Part shown: piece by piece, positions 7,006 to 15,993 of the stretch | Layout: each line of letters starts with the position of its first letter | How positions within the stretch are numbered: the stretch's first letter is position 1 | Assembly (NCBI GenBank): GCA_037139415.1 | Contig: JBAXGN010000006.1 | Coordinates: forward strand, 16,512-80,511 | Length of the DNA stretch: 64,000 nucleotides | Origin: Verrucomicrobiota bacterium | GTDB taxonomy: Bacteria > Verrucomicrobiota > Verrucomicrobiia > Limisphaerales > Fontisphaeraceae | Reading direction: 5' to 3' | The notes under the pieces: model-generated | Seen by the model: only the letters and a program-made list of their open reading frames with translations | Told to the model about the DNA's origin: nothing | The model's database searches: none | Translations under genes and position numbers: made by a program

Positions 7006-8023
7006 TCGCCCCATTATCATTGCCACACGTGGAAGCGCGCTTGCCCTGGCCCAAGCCAACAACGTATTGGGTCTGTGCCGGGCGGCTTTTCCGGAGCGTG
7101 CGTTCGAGATTAAGATTATCAAGACCACCGGCGATAAGCTGCAAACGGCCAGTATGGCCAATCCCAACAGCAGTTTGCCCAAGGGATTGTTTACCAAGGA
7201 ACTGGAGGTGGCGCTGCTCAATCAGCAGGCTGATCTCGCGGTTCACAGTCTAAAGGATCTTCCCACCGAGTTACCCGCCGGGCTGAAGTTGGGCGCGGTC
7301 GGGCCGCGGGCGGATGTGCGGGATGTGCTGGTTTATCGTGATGCAGATTGGGTGCAAAAGCAGAAAAGCGAAGGGCCACCCCAGGAATGGGTGGTCGGGC
7401 AACCTCAGCAACGCGGTTGTCCGCCCAAAACCCATCTGAAGGATTTGCCGCCCGGTTTCGTGGTGGCCACGAGCAGCGTGCGGCGCAAGGCGCAAATTCT
7501 TGCGAAACGGCCGGACCTCAACGTGGTGGAAATTCGCGGCAATGTGGCGACGCGTCTGCAAAAACTGCATGACCAGGCTGACATCGATGCGACCATCTTG
7601 GCGGCAGCCGGTCTCGAACGGCTGCACTTCACCATTGCTGCCAGTGGGCATTTGCACGGTGAGAACATCCCGGAGGGTCTATGTGCCACCCGTCTGGATA
7701 TCAGGGAAATGCTGCCAGCGGTGGGGCAGGGGGCGGTGGGAATTGAGATTCGCGAGGGCGATGAGCGGATGGAGGCGATTTGCGCGCGGCTGAATCACGA
7801 GCCAACCTGGGTGGCCGTGACCGCCGAACGTGCCTTCCTGATGGCGATGGGCGGCGGGTGCCAGACCCCAACGGCAGCCCATGCGCATGTCTCGGGAGCG
7901 ACCGTACACATGGAGGCATTAAACACGATTGGATCCGCAGCGCATCGTGCGGAGGCGCGGCGTCCGCTGGCGGAGGCGGTGGAATTGGGGCAGTTTTTAG
8001 CCGCAGAGTTGAGCGGCAGGTAA
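6998..8023 (+). CDS. hemC: Porphobilinogen deaminase (hydroxymethylbilane synthase)
   Basis: HemC joins four porphobilinogen units into hydroxymethylbilane. The N-terminus IIIATRGSALALAQ, the active-site HSLKDLP (about 83-89) and the cofactor-attachment cysteine C288 in MGGGCQTP are all present; this cysteine holds the dipyrromethane cofactor. The ATG at 6998 lies inside the last codons of hemA, and an in-frame extension upstream of it would only read hemA out of frame. At 341 residues it is about 30 longer than usual because of an insert (about 118-150, VQKQKSEGPP to THLKDL) between the first domain and the VVATSSVRRKAQ strand. No hemB or hemE follows. Confidence 0.95.
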   Translation: MNNRPIIIATRGSALALAQANNVLGLCRAAFPERAFEIKIIKTTGDKLQTASMANPNSSLPKGLFTKELEVALLNQQADLAVHSLKDLPTELPAGLKLGAVGPRADVRDVLVYRDADWVQKQKSEGPPQEWVVGQPQQRGCPPKTHLKDLPPGFVVATSSVRRKAQILAKRPDLNVVEIRGNVATRLQKLHDQADIDATILAAAGLERLHFTIAASGHLHGENIPEGLCATRLDIREMLPAVGQGAVGIEIREGDERMEAICARLNHEPTWVAVTAERAFLMAMGGGCQTPTAAHAHVSGATVHMEALNTIGSAAHRAEARRPLAEAVELGQFLAAELSGR

Positions 8024-8362
8024 TTCCAAATCGCTATCAAGCTGAGACTAATCTTCTACTGCCAAGACGCCAGGATAGAAGACACCATTAGTCGCAAAAA
8101 GGCACAAAAAACGCAAAAAAGGATGGTATGGTGTAGCTCAAGCCACGGGCTTATCAGAGTATATGCCACGGTTAATTATCCATCGCCCATGGTGTCCGAT
8201 TTCTGCTGCCAGTCTTGGCTAAATTCGCCCAAACTGAATAAAAGAAAACAGCGTTTAGCAATGGCACCGCTACCATTGCATTCAATCACTTTAGATTTGG
8301 CCATTTTACACTATTCTGCCGCCTAGGACTGATTTTGGTATGCCACCTGCTTACCGAAAAGC
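8024..8362. other. Intergenic stretch, 339 bp
   Basis: Separates the heme operon from the NifA-type regulator gene. An AT-rich region (about 8230-8320) probably holds the regulator's promoter, but I see no strong -35/-10 pair. A 67-codon frame at 8123 has no ribosome-binding site and no recognisable product. Confidence 0.5.
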
Positions 8363-10003
8363 ATGGGAAGTAGTGAAACAAGCTGCCCGTTGCACGATCA
8401 TGCCGCCTGTCCCGCAGGCGGTGAGGCGTCCGTTTACCATCCTTCTGGGGCACAGGGATGTCGTGTGGTGGATGAATTGAGTCTGTTGTTCGACATTACC
8501 TATACGTTGGAAAGCAGCTTGGAATTGCGGAACGTCATACGTCCGGTTTTGCTACGGATGGCGGAGGTCCTGGGTTTGCGCCGCGGGATGATAACGATTC
8601 TCAACCGTAATCGCGGCGATTGGGCCATCAGCGAGGCCGTCGGGTTACCCGTGGGCGAAGCGAAGGAGGATTATCTGCAACAATGCCGCGATATTCTCAA
8701 CCAAGTGGTTAAAACAGGTCAGGCGGTCGTGGTGCCCGATATTCGGAACGAGCCAAGCCTGCGGCCTAGCCGCACAGGTGAGGGCGATGGCACGGGGGCG
8801 ACACCCGAGACTGGCCTCATCGCGTTCCTGTGTGTTCCCATTAAATTTGGCGACGAAGTGGTGGGCGGTTTGAGCGTGGAACGGAGTGAAAATGCGCGTT
8901 CCAACTTGGCGGCGGATCGCCGTTTGCTTTCGCTCATTGCCAACTCGATCGCCCAGACCGTGCATTTCCACCGTGACACCCACGAGAAGCTGGATGCCTT
9001 GAAGGTGGAAAACGAGCGACTGCAAGAGCAAATTAAAAGCAGCTTTCGGCCACAGCACATTATTGGCAATTCCAACGCCATGCGCACGGTGTATCTGCAC
9101 ATCGAGCAAGTGGCCAACAGCATCACGACGGTCCTCATCCGGGGTGAAAGCGGCACCGGCAAAGAGCTGGTCGCGCGCGCGCTGCATGAGCAAAGCCCGA
9201 GAAAAAGCAAGGGGTTCGTCAAGTTTAATTGCGCGGCGTTGCCGGAATCTATCATAGAAAGCGAGTTGTTCGGCCATGAGCGCGGCGCATTCACCGGGGC
9301 CATCGCCATGCGCAAGGGGCGTTTCGAGATCGCCAGTGGCGGCACCATGTTTCTGGATGAAATCGGCGATGTCACTCCGGCCACCCAGGTTAAATTACTG
9401 CGTATTCTGCAAGAGAAGGAGTTTGAACGCGTGGGTGGCCATACGCCCATCAAGTGTGACGTGCGTATCATCACCGCCACCAGCCGGAACCTTGAGGAGA
9501 TGATCGAACAAGGCAAGTTTCGGCCCGACCTGTATTACCGTCTGAATGTCTTTCCCATCTACCTGCCGCCGCTACGCGACCGCAAAGCCGACCTGCTGCT
9601 GCTGGCGGATGCGTTTGTGGAAAAGTTCAGCCGTGTGAACAACAAAAACGTGCGGCGCATTTCGACGGCGGCGATTGACCTGCTGATGAGCTACCACTGG
9701 CCGGGCAACGTGCGCGAATTGGAAAATTGCATCGAGCGCGCGGTGCTGCTTTGCCCCGGGCAATCCATTGAGGCGCATCATCTGCCGCCCACGCTGCAAA
9801 AGAAGGCCCCGACCGAAACTGGCCCGTCCGGCACCCTGGATACCGCGGTCGCCGCGCTCGAATATGAAATGATTGTGGCGGAACTCAAAAGTTGCGATGG
9901 CAACATGTCCAAAGCCGCGCGTAACCTGGGGTTGACCGAACGCCAAATGGGCCTGCGCATAAAAAAATACGGCGTGGACTTCAAACGTTTTCGTCCGGCT
10001 TAA
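8363..10003 (+). CDS. Sigma-54-dependent regulator, GAF-AAA+-Fis (NifA-like)
   Basis: A 546-residue enhancer-binding protein. The N-terminal GAF sensor spans about 35-205 and a helical linker about 205-228. The AAA+ domain has Walker A GESGTGKE (261-268), the sigma-54-contacting GAFTGA loop (308-313) and Walker B GGTMFLDEIG (326-335). A Fis-type helix-turn-helix closes the protein (about 500-540, MSKAARNLGLTERQMGLRIK). It should bind upstream enhancer sites and open sigma-54 RNA polymerase complexes. The GAF-AAA-Fis order matches NifA, but no nif gene is in the window and the interdomain cysteines of oxygen-sensitive rhizobial NifA are missing. The first 35 residues contain a Cys/His cluster (CPLHDHAAC) that may bind metal. 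The ribosome-binding site is weak. Confidence 0.85.
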   Translation: MGSSETSCPLHDHAACPAGGEASVYHPSGAQGCRVVDELSLLFDITYTLESSLELRNVIRPVLLRMAEVLGLRRGMITILNRNRGDWAISEAVGLPVGEAKEDYLQQCRDILNQVVKTGQAVVVPDIRNEPSLRPSRTGEGDGTGATPETGLIAFLCVPIKFGDEVVGGLSVERSENARSNLAADRRLLSLIANSIAQTVHFHRDTHEKLDALKVENERLQEQIKSSFRPQHIIGNSNAMRTVYLHIEQVANSITTVLIRGESGTGKELVARALHEQSPRKSKGFVKFNCAALPESIIESELFGHERGAFTGAIAMRKGRFEIASGGTMFLDEIGDVTPATQVKLLRILQEKEFERVGGHTPIKCDVRIITATSRNLEEMIEQGKFRPDLYYRLNVFPIYLPPLRDRKADLLLLADAFVEKFSRVNNKNVRRISTAAIDLLMSYHWPGNVRELENCIERAVLLCPGQSIEAHHLPPTLQKKAPTETGPSGTLDTAVAALEYEMIVAELKSCDGNMSKAARNLGLTERQMGLRIKKYGVDFKRFRPA

Positions 10004-10274
10004 GGTTGGCAGCGGTCCCCGGTATATCGCGGTTCACATAGCCACCAATGGGTGGCGGTTGGTGGGTTTATTCCGTTCCGCCCCAGCTTGCTGCCAGTCC
10101 GTTTATCCGCAATATCGCGTTCGCCATGTTTCATTTTTTTCATTTTATGATTGAATATATTCCTTCACTGGTCTTAAAGCATAGCCTGCATGGTTTGCCA
10201 TGGGTGAATTGTGCTGCCAGCGGCCCAATAACTGGGAATAACCTGACAACGATAACTGTTACCGAAAGCGAAAC

Positions 10275-11555
10275 GTGAAACTGACTGACCTGCGCGGGAT
10301 ACTGCAATACATTCCGCGATTTCGAGAGAAGACGTTCATCCTGGCTGTGGATGGGGTGATCGTCACGGGGGAAAACTTTGCCAATTTACTGCTCGATGTG
10401 GCGGTGCTCCGCTCGCTCAGCATTCGCGTCGTGATTGTGCATGGCGCCTCGGCGCAGATCAAAGCCTTGGGCGAGGCGCAGAATGTCACCCCCTCGGACC
10501 TCGAAGGTTCCGGGGTAACCGATGAGGCGACCTTGAACCTGTCGCTGACGGCCGCGAACCGGTTGACACACGAAATTCTGGAGGGGTTGTCCACGAATGA
10601 TTTGCGGGCCGTGTGCCCCAACGCCATCATCGCTCACCCATTGGGCATTCTGCACAGTGTGGACCACCTCTTTACCGGCAAGGTCGAACGGGTGGATGGC
10701 GAATTGCTGCAAACCCTGCTCGCCCAAGGCATCGTGCCGGTCATTCCGCCGCTTGGTTTTGACGGTGATGGCAAAACGTATCGGGTAAATTCGGATCATG
10801 TCGCGGTGGCGGTCGGTGAATCGCTGAAGGCAGCCAAGCTCATCTTTATCACCAACGTGGATGGGCTGATCGTCAAGGGGCAGTTGGTCCGGCAAATCCT
10901 CGGCAGTGAATTGGATCAATTGTTGTCCAGCCGCAAATCGGAGGTTGCGCCGGAGTCGCAGTCCAAGGCGACGTTTGCCGCGCAAGCCATTCGGGCCGGT
11001 GTGCCGCGGGTGCATATCATCAACGGCAAAGAGGATATGGGGTTGTTGGCGGAGGTGTTTTCCAACGAAGGTATTGGCACCCTGATTTATGCCAACGAAT
11101 ACCAGCAGGTTCGGCGGGCCATGAAAAAGGACATTCGCCACATCCTGCTGTTGACCAAGCACTCGGTGGAAAGCGAGGAGTTACTCAAGCGGACGCGACC
11201 GATGATCGAAAAGCAGCTCAACGACTATTACATTTTTGAAATTGATAAGAATCCGGTGGCTTGCGTGGCGCTGCACCTGTATCCCGAAAAAAACATGGGG
11301 GAATTGGCCTGCCTGTTTGTGAGTCCCTCGCATGAAAACCAAGGGATCGGACAAAAGTTGGTGCAGTATCTTGAAAGCAAAGGGCGGGAGATGGGGTTGG
11401 ACGCCATTTTTGCCTTGTCCACCCAGGCGTTTACGTATTTTCAATCCAAGGGCGGATTTGTGGAAGGCACGCCGGAAGATTTGCCGCCGTCGCGACGCGA
11501 GAAATACGAGCAAAGCGGACGCAAATCAAAGGTGTTGATCCGCAAGCTGAAATAA
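10275..11555 (+). CDS. argA: N-acetylglutamate synthase (amino-acid N-acetyltransferase)
   Basis: This catalyses acetyl-CoA + glutamate to N-acetylglutamate, the first step of arginine synthesis. The N-terminal ~290 residues form an amino-acid-kinase fold (FILAVDGVIVTGENFANLLL near 15-35; HGASAQIKAL near 55-65; LIFITNVDGLI near 195-205). The C-terminal ~130 residues form a GNAT acetyltransferase fold (ELACLFVSPSHENQGIGQKL with the acetyl-CoA-binding Q-G-I-G loop). This kinase-GNAT fusion of 426 residues matches classical ArgA. The start is the GTG at 10275. It stands alone, with the arginine genes elsewhere. An inverted repeat at 11565-11605 follows. Confidence 0.92.
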   Translation: MKLTDLRGILQYIPRFREKTFILAVDGVIVTGENFANLLLDVAVLRSLSIRVVIVHGASAQIKALGEAQNVTPSDLEGSGVTDEATLNLSLTAANRLTHEILEGLSTNDLRAVCPNAIIAHPLGILHSVDHLFTGKVERVDGELLQTLLAQGIVPVIPPLGFDGDGKTYRVNSDHVAVAVGESLKAAKLIFITNVDGLIVKGQLVRQILGSELDQLLSSRKSEVAPESQSKATFAAQAIRAGVPRVHIINGKEDMGLLAEVFSNEGIGTLIYANEYQQVRRAMKKDIRHILLLTKHSVESEELLKRTRPMIEKQLNDYYIFEIDKNPVACVALHLYPEKNMGELACLFVSPSHENQGIGQKLVQYLESKGREMGLDAIFALSTQAFTYFQSKGGFVEGTPEDLPPSRREKYEQSGRKSKVLIRKLK

Positions 11556-11564
11556 GTTGGAGAT

Positions 11565-11605
11565 AACCGGTCAGCGCAGCGTCGGTCCTCGCCTGATTAC
11601 CGGTT
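11565..11605. repeat. Inverted repeat between convergent genes
   Basis: AACCGGT at 11565-11571 is exactly complementary to ACCGGTT at 11599-11605, with an inner CAG/CTG pair. It lies between convergent argA and the lipoprotein gene and overlaps the latter's stop codon. It may serve as a weak bidirectional terminator, but there is no T-run. Confidence 0.35.
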
Positions 11606-12598
11606 GACTTTGAGGATCATGGGCGGCTGATTGTTGACTTGGATGGTGACTTGGTCCTGGGCGATGTCGAGGCATTTAACGATACATTTTTGGCCGGCGG
11701 CAATGACTTCGGCGCTTTCATTCTTGAGGATTAACACCCCGTTAAGGAACACGCGGGAGCGCTCGCCGGCAATCATCACGCCGTTAATCTTAAACAGTTG
11801 GTTTTTGGCATCCTCGGCCTGGGGGGACAGTTTGGTTTCCGCGCCCGCGCCCGCGGTGGGGGACTTGGTGAGCACTGTGGTCTGCAAGCGCTGTTGCAGT
11901 TGCGTGAAGAGGTTGGTTTGTTGGTGGAACTTGACCATGGCTTGCGCAAATGCAGCCTGGCGTTTCAGGTCCAACTGGCGCACTTCCACCAAGTTGCTGC
12001 GGCTGGTGGTTAGCACGCGCGTGACGATCGACTGGTACTGTTCGGCACTGGCGTGCAATTCAGGCGAGATGGCGACGACCCAGGTGGTGGCCTCCGTAAA
12101 CCCTCGCTCTCGCGATTCGGCCCCGGGATTGCGCAGAATGGCGTATTTCATGGAATTGGTGAGGCGGGTAAACTCGGCATCCTTGTCGCGGATCAGGGCA
12201 TTGGTGAGGGAACGGAATTGGTCCATGGCCAACGCCTTGCGCATGGCGGCGTGGTCCGCCAAGGCGGGAACTTGTTTGCCGATGACGGTGGCCATCTCTT
12301 GGGCCAGCTCAAAATAGGACGGCATGACATCGGGATGACGATTCAGGCCGGCGATGACGGTGTTGTATTGTTTCCAAGTCCAGTCATCCGGACCGTCGGA
12401 AACTTTGGATTCCGATTTCGCCGTGTTGCTTTTGGACGCCTTGGTGCCAGGTAAAGTGGCCACGGCCGGTTTGGTTTGGGCGGAGGCCGACTTGATGGGG
12501 GGTGGATTTTCCGAGTTCGCCGGTTTTTTGCAGGCAGACAACGCCAACAACGCCCAGATTAGGGCGCTCGAAAAGAAAATCCAACCACGTTGTTTCAT
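11597..12598 (-). CDS. Predicted lipoprotein of unknown function
   Basis: A 333-residue protein with a type II signal peptide: hydrophobic stretch WIFFSSALIWALLALSACKK with a lipobox LSAC and the lipidated cysteine at 23. A low-complexity Pro/Ser/Thr/Lys linker (about 25-70) follows, then a helical region (about 75-250) with many Gln and Ala residues (LKRQAAFAQAMVKFHQQTN). The C-terminal part (NGVMIAGERSRVFLNGVLIL) ends in a beta-rich module with QVTIQVNNQPPMILKVN. That C-terminal module resembles the small repeat-like domains in pilus or secretion assembly proteins, where a short GERSRVFLNGV-type strand precedes a final beta hairpin. I cannot assign a function. It is convergent with argA. 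Confidence 0.7.
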   Translation of the reverse strand: MKQRGWIFFSSALIWALLALSACKKPANSENPPPIKSASAQTKPAVATLPGTKASKSNTAKSESKVSDGPDDWTWKQYNTVIAGLNRHPDVMPSYFELAQEMATVIGKQVPALADHAAMRKALAMDQFRSLTNALIRDKDAEFTRLTNSMKYAILRNPGAESRERGFTEATTWVVAISPELHASAEQYQSIVTRVLTTSRSNLVEVRQLDLKRQAAFAQAMVKFHQQTNLFTQLQQRLQTTVLTKSPTAGAGAETKLSPQAEDAKNQLFKINGVMIAGERSRVFLNGVLILKNESAEVIAAGQKCIVKCLDIAQDQVTIQVNNQPPMILKVNR

Positions 12599-12738
12599 TG
12601 AGGAAAGGATGCCACAAAATCGGTGGTTGGCACGGAAAAAATGGGGGCATAATTCGCTTGATAAAATCGCGGATGGGCCGCAAGGTAATTTGCCGACAGC
12701 AAATTCTATGAGAACTTGGCCGCGCAGAGATTGAAGCT

Positions 12739-14010
12739 ATGATGCCCCCCATGAAATATCCCGGAAGAAGTCATCCTCCCGGCGACGTTAAGTTGCCGCC
12801 GCGCTATATGCGCAAGCTCGCCCCCCCGGTCGGCAGCGAAAGTTGGATCAAACCGTGGGCGCAATTGCGGACTTTTAATTTTCATCCGTCGCTTTTCCCT
12901 GCCATGGTTGGCGCGGTATCGCCTGAAGCCACACCGGGCGGGTTGGTGGCGGTGTATGACAAGGAGGGAAAGCACTTTGGCACCGGCATGTTCAATCCCA
13001 CCGCGCGCGTGCCGCTGCGGGTGTTTCATCACGGGCCGGAGCCGGTGGGGGAAGACCACTTGGATCGTTCCGTGGAGCAAGCGCTGGCCATGCGCTTGGA
13101 CATATTCAAGTTACCGGAGCAAACGGATGCGTTTCGGGTGATCAACTCGGATGGGGACGCGTTGGGCGGCTTGATCATAGACCGCTATGCCGACGTATTG
13201 AGCATTGAAGTGCATAGTCTGGGCATTTACCAGCGTCTGCCGCGCTGGCTGCCCATGCTGCACGCGCGCCTGGGCACCAAACGCATCCGGTTGACGGTGG
13301 ATTCGTATGTCGCCAAGGTGGAGGGCATCCGCGATTTGCCGGAGATACCGAGCGACGCGGTGCGCAAGGTGCATGTGCGCGAGCATGGGTTGCGTTACGA
13401 GGTGGATTTCGCGGAGGGCCACAAGACCGGCTTTTTCTGCGATCAACGGGATAACCGTCTAAAGTTCGCCCGGATGGTGCAGGGCCGGCGGGTGTTGGAC
13501 TTGTGCTGTTATACTGGTGGCTTTTCCGTGGGCGCGGCGGTGTTGGGCAAGTCGGAGGATGTCACCGGGGTGGATTTGGACGAGGACGCCATCGCTCAGG
13601 CGCGACGCAACGGGAACCTGAACCACCAGAACCGGATTCAATGGGTGCATGCAGACGCGTTCACGTATGCGCGGCAGATGTACAAGAACGGCCAACGCTG
13701 GCCGGTGGTGATGTTGGACCCACCCAAGCTGATGGAGAGCCGTGAAACGGAATGGGAGGGCTGGCGCAAGTACGAGGACCTGAATGGACTGGGCATTGCG
13801 CTGGTGGAACCGGGCGGTTTGCTGGTAACCTGTTCGTGCTCCGGGCTGGTTTCAATGGAGGAGTTTGAGCACGTGGTGATTCGTGCTGCGCATAAGCAGC
13901 ACCGGCGCTTGCAAATTTTCGACCGGACCGGCGCCGGGCCGGACCACCCGATGATGTCGAACTGCCCGGAGAGCCAGTACTTGAAAGTGATCTGGAGTTT
14001 GGTGCGCTGA
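12739..14010 (+). CDS. Class I SAM-dependent rRNA methyltransferase, RlmI-like
   Basis: A 423-residue protein with an N-terminal PUA-like region, a middle linker domain (LGGLIIDRYADVLSIEVHSL) and a C-terminal Rossmann-type methyltransferase domain. Motif I is VLDLCCYTGGFSVGAA, the acidic end of strand 2 is TGVDLDEDAI, motif IV is VVMLDPPKL and the motif near the end is LVTCSCSGLVS. This order and the P-P-K and C-S-C-S motifs match the RlmI/RlmK family, which makes 5-methylcytosine in 23S rRNA (C1962 in E. coli). The specific base is inferred. ATG codons at 12739, 12742 and 12751 are all possible starts. Confidence 0.85.
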   Translation: MMPPMKYPGRSHPPGDVKLPPRYMRKLAPPVGSESWIKPWAQLRTFNFHPSLFPAMVGAVSPEATPGGLVAVYDKEGKHFGTGMFNPTARVPLRVFHHGPEPVGEDHLDRSVEQALAMRLDIFKLPEQTDAFRVINSDGDALGGLIIDRYADVLSIEVHSLGIYQRLPRWLPMLHARLGTKRIRLTVDSYVAKVEGIRDLPEIPSDAVRKVHVREHGLRYEVDFAEGHKTGFFCDQRDNRLKFARMVQGRRVLDLCCYTGGFSVGAAVLGKSEDVTGVDLDEDAIAQARRNGNLNHQNRIQWVHADAFTYARQMYKNGQRWPVVMLDPPKLMESRETEWEGWRKYEDLNGLGIALVEPGGLLVTCSCSGLVSMEEFEHVVIRAAHKQHRRLQIFDRTGAGPDHPMMSNCPESQYLKVIWSLVR

Positions 14011-14074
14011 AAAGCACCTTAATAACGGTTGCAATTTCAGCGGGTATCGGTTATGTTCAACATAAGATTGGGAC

Positions 14075-14917
14075 ATGAACAACCGCGATCGTAACGGAAC
14101 CACGGCAGACAAACACGTGGGGCGAGGGTGCTGTACCGGCCACAACGGATCGGCGCTCGGGTTCACGCTCATTGAGTTGCTGGTTGTGATTGCCATAATA
14201 GCGATTCTCGCAAGCCTGCTGTTGCCCGCGATGGCTGGCGCCAAAGCTCGAGGAATTTCCATTACCTGCCTGAACAATCTTAAGCAGTTGCAGTATTGTT
14301 GGCACATGTACGCCCATGATAATGAGGACGTGATACCGCCGAATAATTTCGTTTTCGGAGTGGTGATGGGCACCACCAACGGGCCATCCCTTAAGGAGAG
14401 TGATATGTCCTGGTTTAGTGGTATCGCACCCCAGGACACCAACGTAATCACTGCTGGCAACTCACTCTTGTTCAACTATAATCAAAGCCAGTCCATTTAT
14501 CATTGCCCGGCTGATCAATCCACAGTGGACGGCTTCCCGCAGGTACTACGCAATCGCAGCTACAACGTTAGTAATAGCGCAAATTGCCACGCCGCCGATG
14601 GCTTTCGCCTATACAACGAGATTTCAAATCCGGCCAGCTTGTTCACGTTCATTGACACCCACGAGGATACCATCTGGGATACCACGTTCGGCGTGATCAG
14701 CCAGACTGATTTTTGGCGTGATTACTGGTTGGATATCCCGGCGGATCGCCACATGCAAGGGGCGAACATCGCCTTTGCCGACGGTCATGCGGAACATTGG
14801 AAGTGGCGGGTGCCAAAACCCGGGATGGCCATTTTTTGCCAACGTGCTTATAATAACGATGACTTGCAGGATTTGCGCCGTCTCCAGCAGCATATCAAGG
14901 GCGCCGGTGGTAACTGA
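14075..14917 (+). CDS. Pseudopilin-like secreted protein (prepilin N-terminus, H-X9-DG type)
   Basis: The N-terminus has a prepilin peptidase site followed by the methylation helix ([20 protein letters not shown]). The body carries the C-x-N-N-L-K-Q motif after the helix ([20 protein letters not shown]) and, near the end, [16 protein letters not shown], the H-X9-DG-type signature of large planctomycete/verrucomicrobial pseudopilin families. Such proteins occur in many copies per genome; their role in type IV pilus or type II secretion-like filaments is assumed, not proven. Two further members are seen in this window, an intact one at 58764 and a broken one near 54.6 kb. The gene is monocistronic. 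Confidence 0.85.
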   Translation: MNNRDRNGTTADKHVGRGCCTGHNGSALGFTLIELLVVIAIIAILASLLLPAMAGAKARGISITCLNNLKQLQYCWHMYAHDNEDVIPPNNFVFGVVMGTTNGPSLKESDMSWFSGIAPQDTNVITAGNSLLFNYNQSQSIYHCPADQSTVDGFPQVLRNRSYNVSNSANCHAADGFRLYNEISNPASLFTFIDTHEDTIWDTTFGVISQTDFWRDYWLDIPADRHMQGANIAFADGHAEHWKWRVPKPGMAIFCQRAYNNDDLQDLRRLQQHIKGAGGN

Positions 14918-14944
14918 CGGGCGGCGGCACGGGTTTTGAGAAAA

Positions 14945-15943
14945 TTACTTGAGCAGGCGTCGCGCGGCGGTGCGCACGGCGTCGGCAAGTTCGGCAGGGG
15001 ATAACACGCGGCAATGCCCCCCCCAGCTTAGCACCCAGCGTTCGATCTCCACCAAGCTCGACAACTGCATCCGTAATTCCAGGCCACCCTCGGCCAAAGC
15101 CGTGAGCTGTTGCGATTCATGCCATTTCTTTTCGCGCACGATCTGGGCCACCGAGGCATCAAAGTGCAGCACCACCTCATAGCGGCCCGCTCCGGTGTGA
15201 ACACCAAAGCTGTCGCGCAGCCGTTTTTCGAGGGAGAAGCGGGCGGGACGCGCGAACGTCTGCCCGGTATGCCGCACGGATTGCATTCGCGCTGGAACGA
15301 ACGTCCGAATATCCTTGCGCAAATGATCATACGCGAAGAGAAACCACTCTCCGTTGATGTTGGCGAGGTGATACGGGTCCACCACGCGCGTTTCCGCCTC
15401 CGGGGCGCCCGGTTTTTTGTACTTCAATTCGAGCTGCCGCTGGTGGGCGGTGGCGTCCGCCAGCAGCTTGAAAACCTCCAGATTGAGAATTGGTTCGGCG
15501 CGATGCCGGAAGGAGATGGTCTGCCCCAAATCGGCCAGGTTGATGGAAATGGTATCCGGCAGGGCGGAAGCGACTTTTTTAATGGCTCCCAACAGCGGTT
15601 TTTCAAAGTTCGTGCCGCGATATTGTTCCAGTGCCTTTTCCGCCACCACCAATGCGAATAACTCACCTTCAGTGATTTGCAGGGAGGGAAAGGAGGTTAC
15701 TTCCTGCGTGTAATAAAACCCGTTGCGAGCGGGGTCAAAATCAATGGGTAACTCCATGCGGTCCCGCATGAAGGCCAAGTCGCGGGAGATGGTTTTATAG
15801 CTGACCTCGAGTTGCGCGGCCAAGGTGTATGCATTGGGAAAACGGCCGGCCACCAATTCCTGGTGAACACGCTGCATGCGCTCCAAGGGCGGACGCGATC
15901 CCGCCCGAATCATGGGTTTGAAACTTTTGGAGGCGTGTTTCAC
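14945..15943 (-). CDS. WYL-domain transcriptional regulator
   Basis: A 332-residue protein with an N-terminal helix-turn-helix (about 20-65, AYTLAAQLEVSYKTISRDLA) of the DeoR/HTH_11 type. A central WYL domain (about 165-240) contains NINGEWFLFAYDHLRKDIRT, in which W-F-L-F-A-Y replaces the canonical W-Y-L-x-A-x. A C-terminal WCX-type extension (about 250-330) follows. WYL proteins bind ligands, often nucleic acid or cyclic nucleotides, and regulate DNA repair and defence genes. It ends 27 bases from the convergent pseudopilin and starts about 50 bases from the 3' end of rho, so it may be co-transcribed downstream of rho. Its targets are unknown. Confidence 0.85.
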   Translation of the reverse strand: MKHASKSFKPMIRAGSRPPLERMQRVHQELVAGRFPNAYTLAAQLEVSYKTISRDLAFMRDRMELPIDFDPARNGFYYTQEVTSFPSLQITEGELFALVVAEKALEQYRGTNFEKPLLGAIKKVASALPDTISINLADLGQTISFRHRAEPILNLEVFKLLADATAHQRQLELKYKKPGAPEAETRVVDPYHLANINGEWFLFAYDHLRKDIRTFVPARMQSVRHTGQTFARPARFSLEKRLRDSFGVHTGAGRYEVVLHFDASVAQIVREKKWHESQQLTALAEGGLELRMQLSSLVEIERWVLSWGGHCRVLSPAELADAVRTAARRLLK

Positions 15944-15993
15944 GGATCAACGTAACCGACCCGGGGTTCGGCGGATGGAGCCGTGGAACCGGT

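Noticed and set aside
5596..7221. A 541-codon minus-strand frame opposite hemA.
   Set aside because: It mirrors the hemA frame; rich in His/Arg/Gln and without domain signals.
8123..8326. A 67-codon plus-strand frame upstream of the NifA-type gene.
   Set aside because: No ribosome-binding site and no recognisable sequence.
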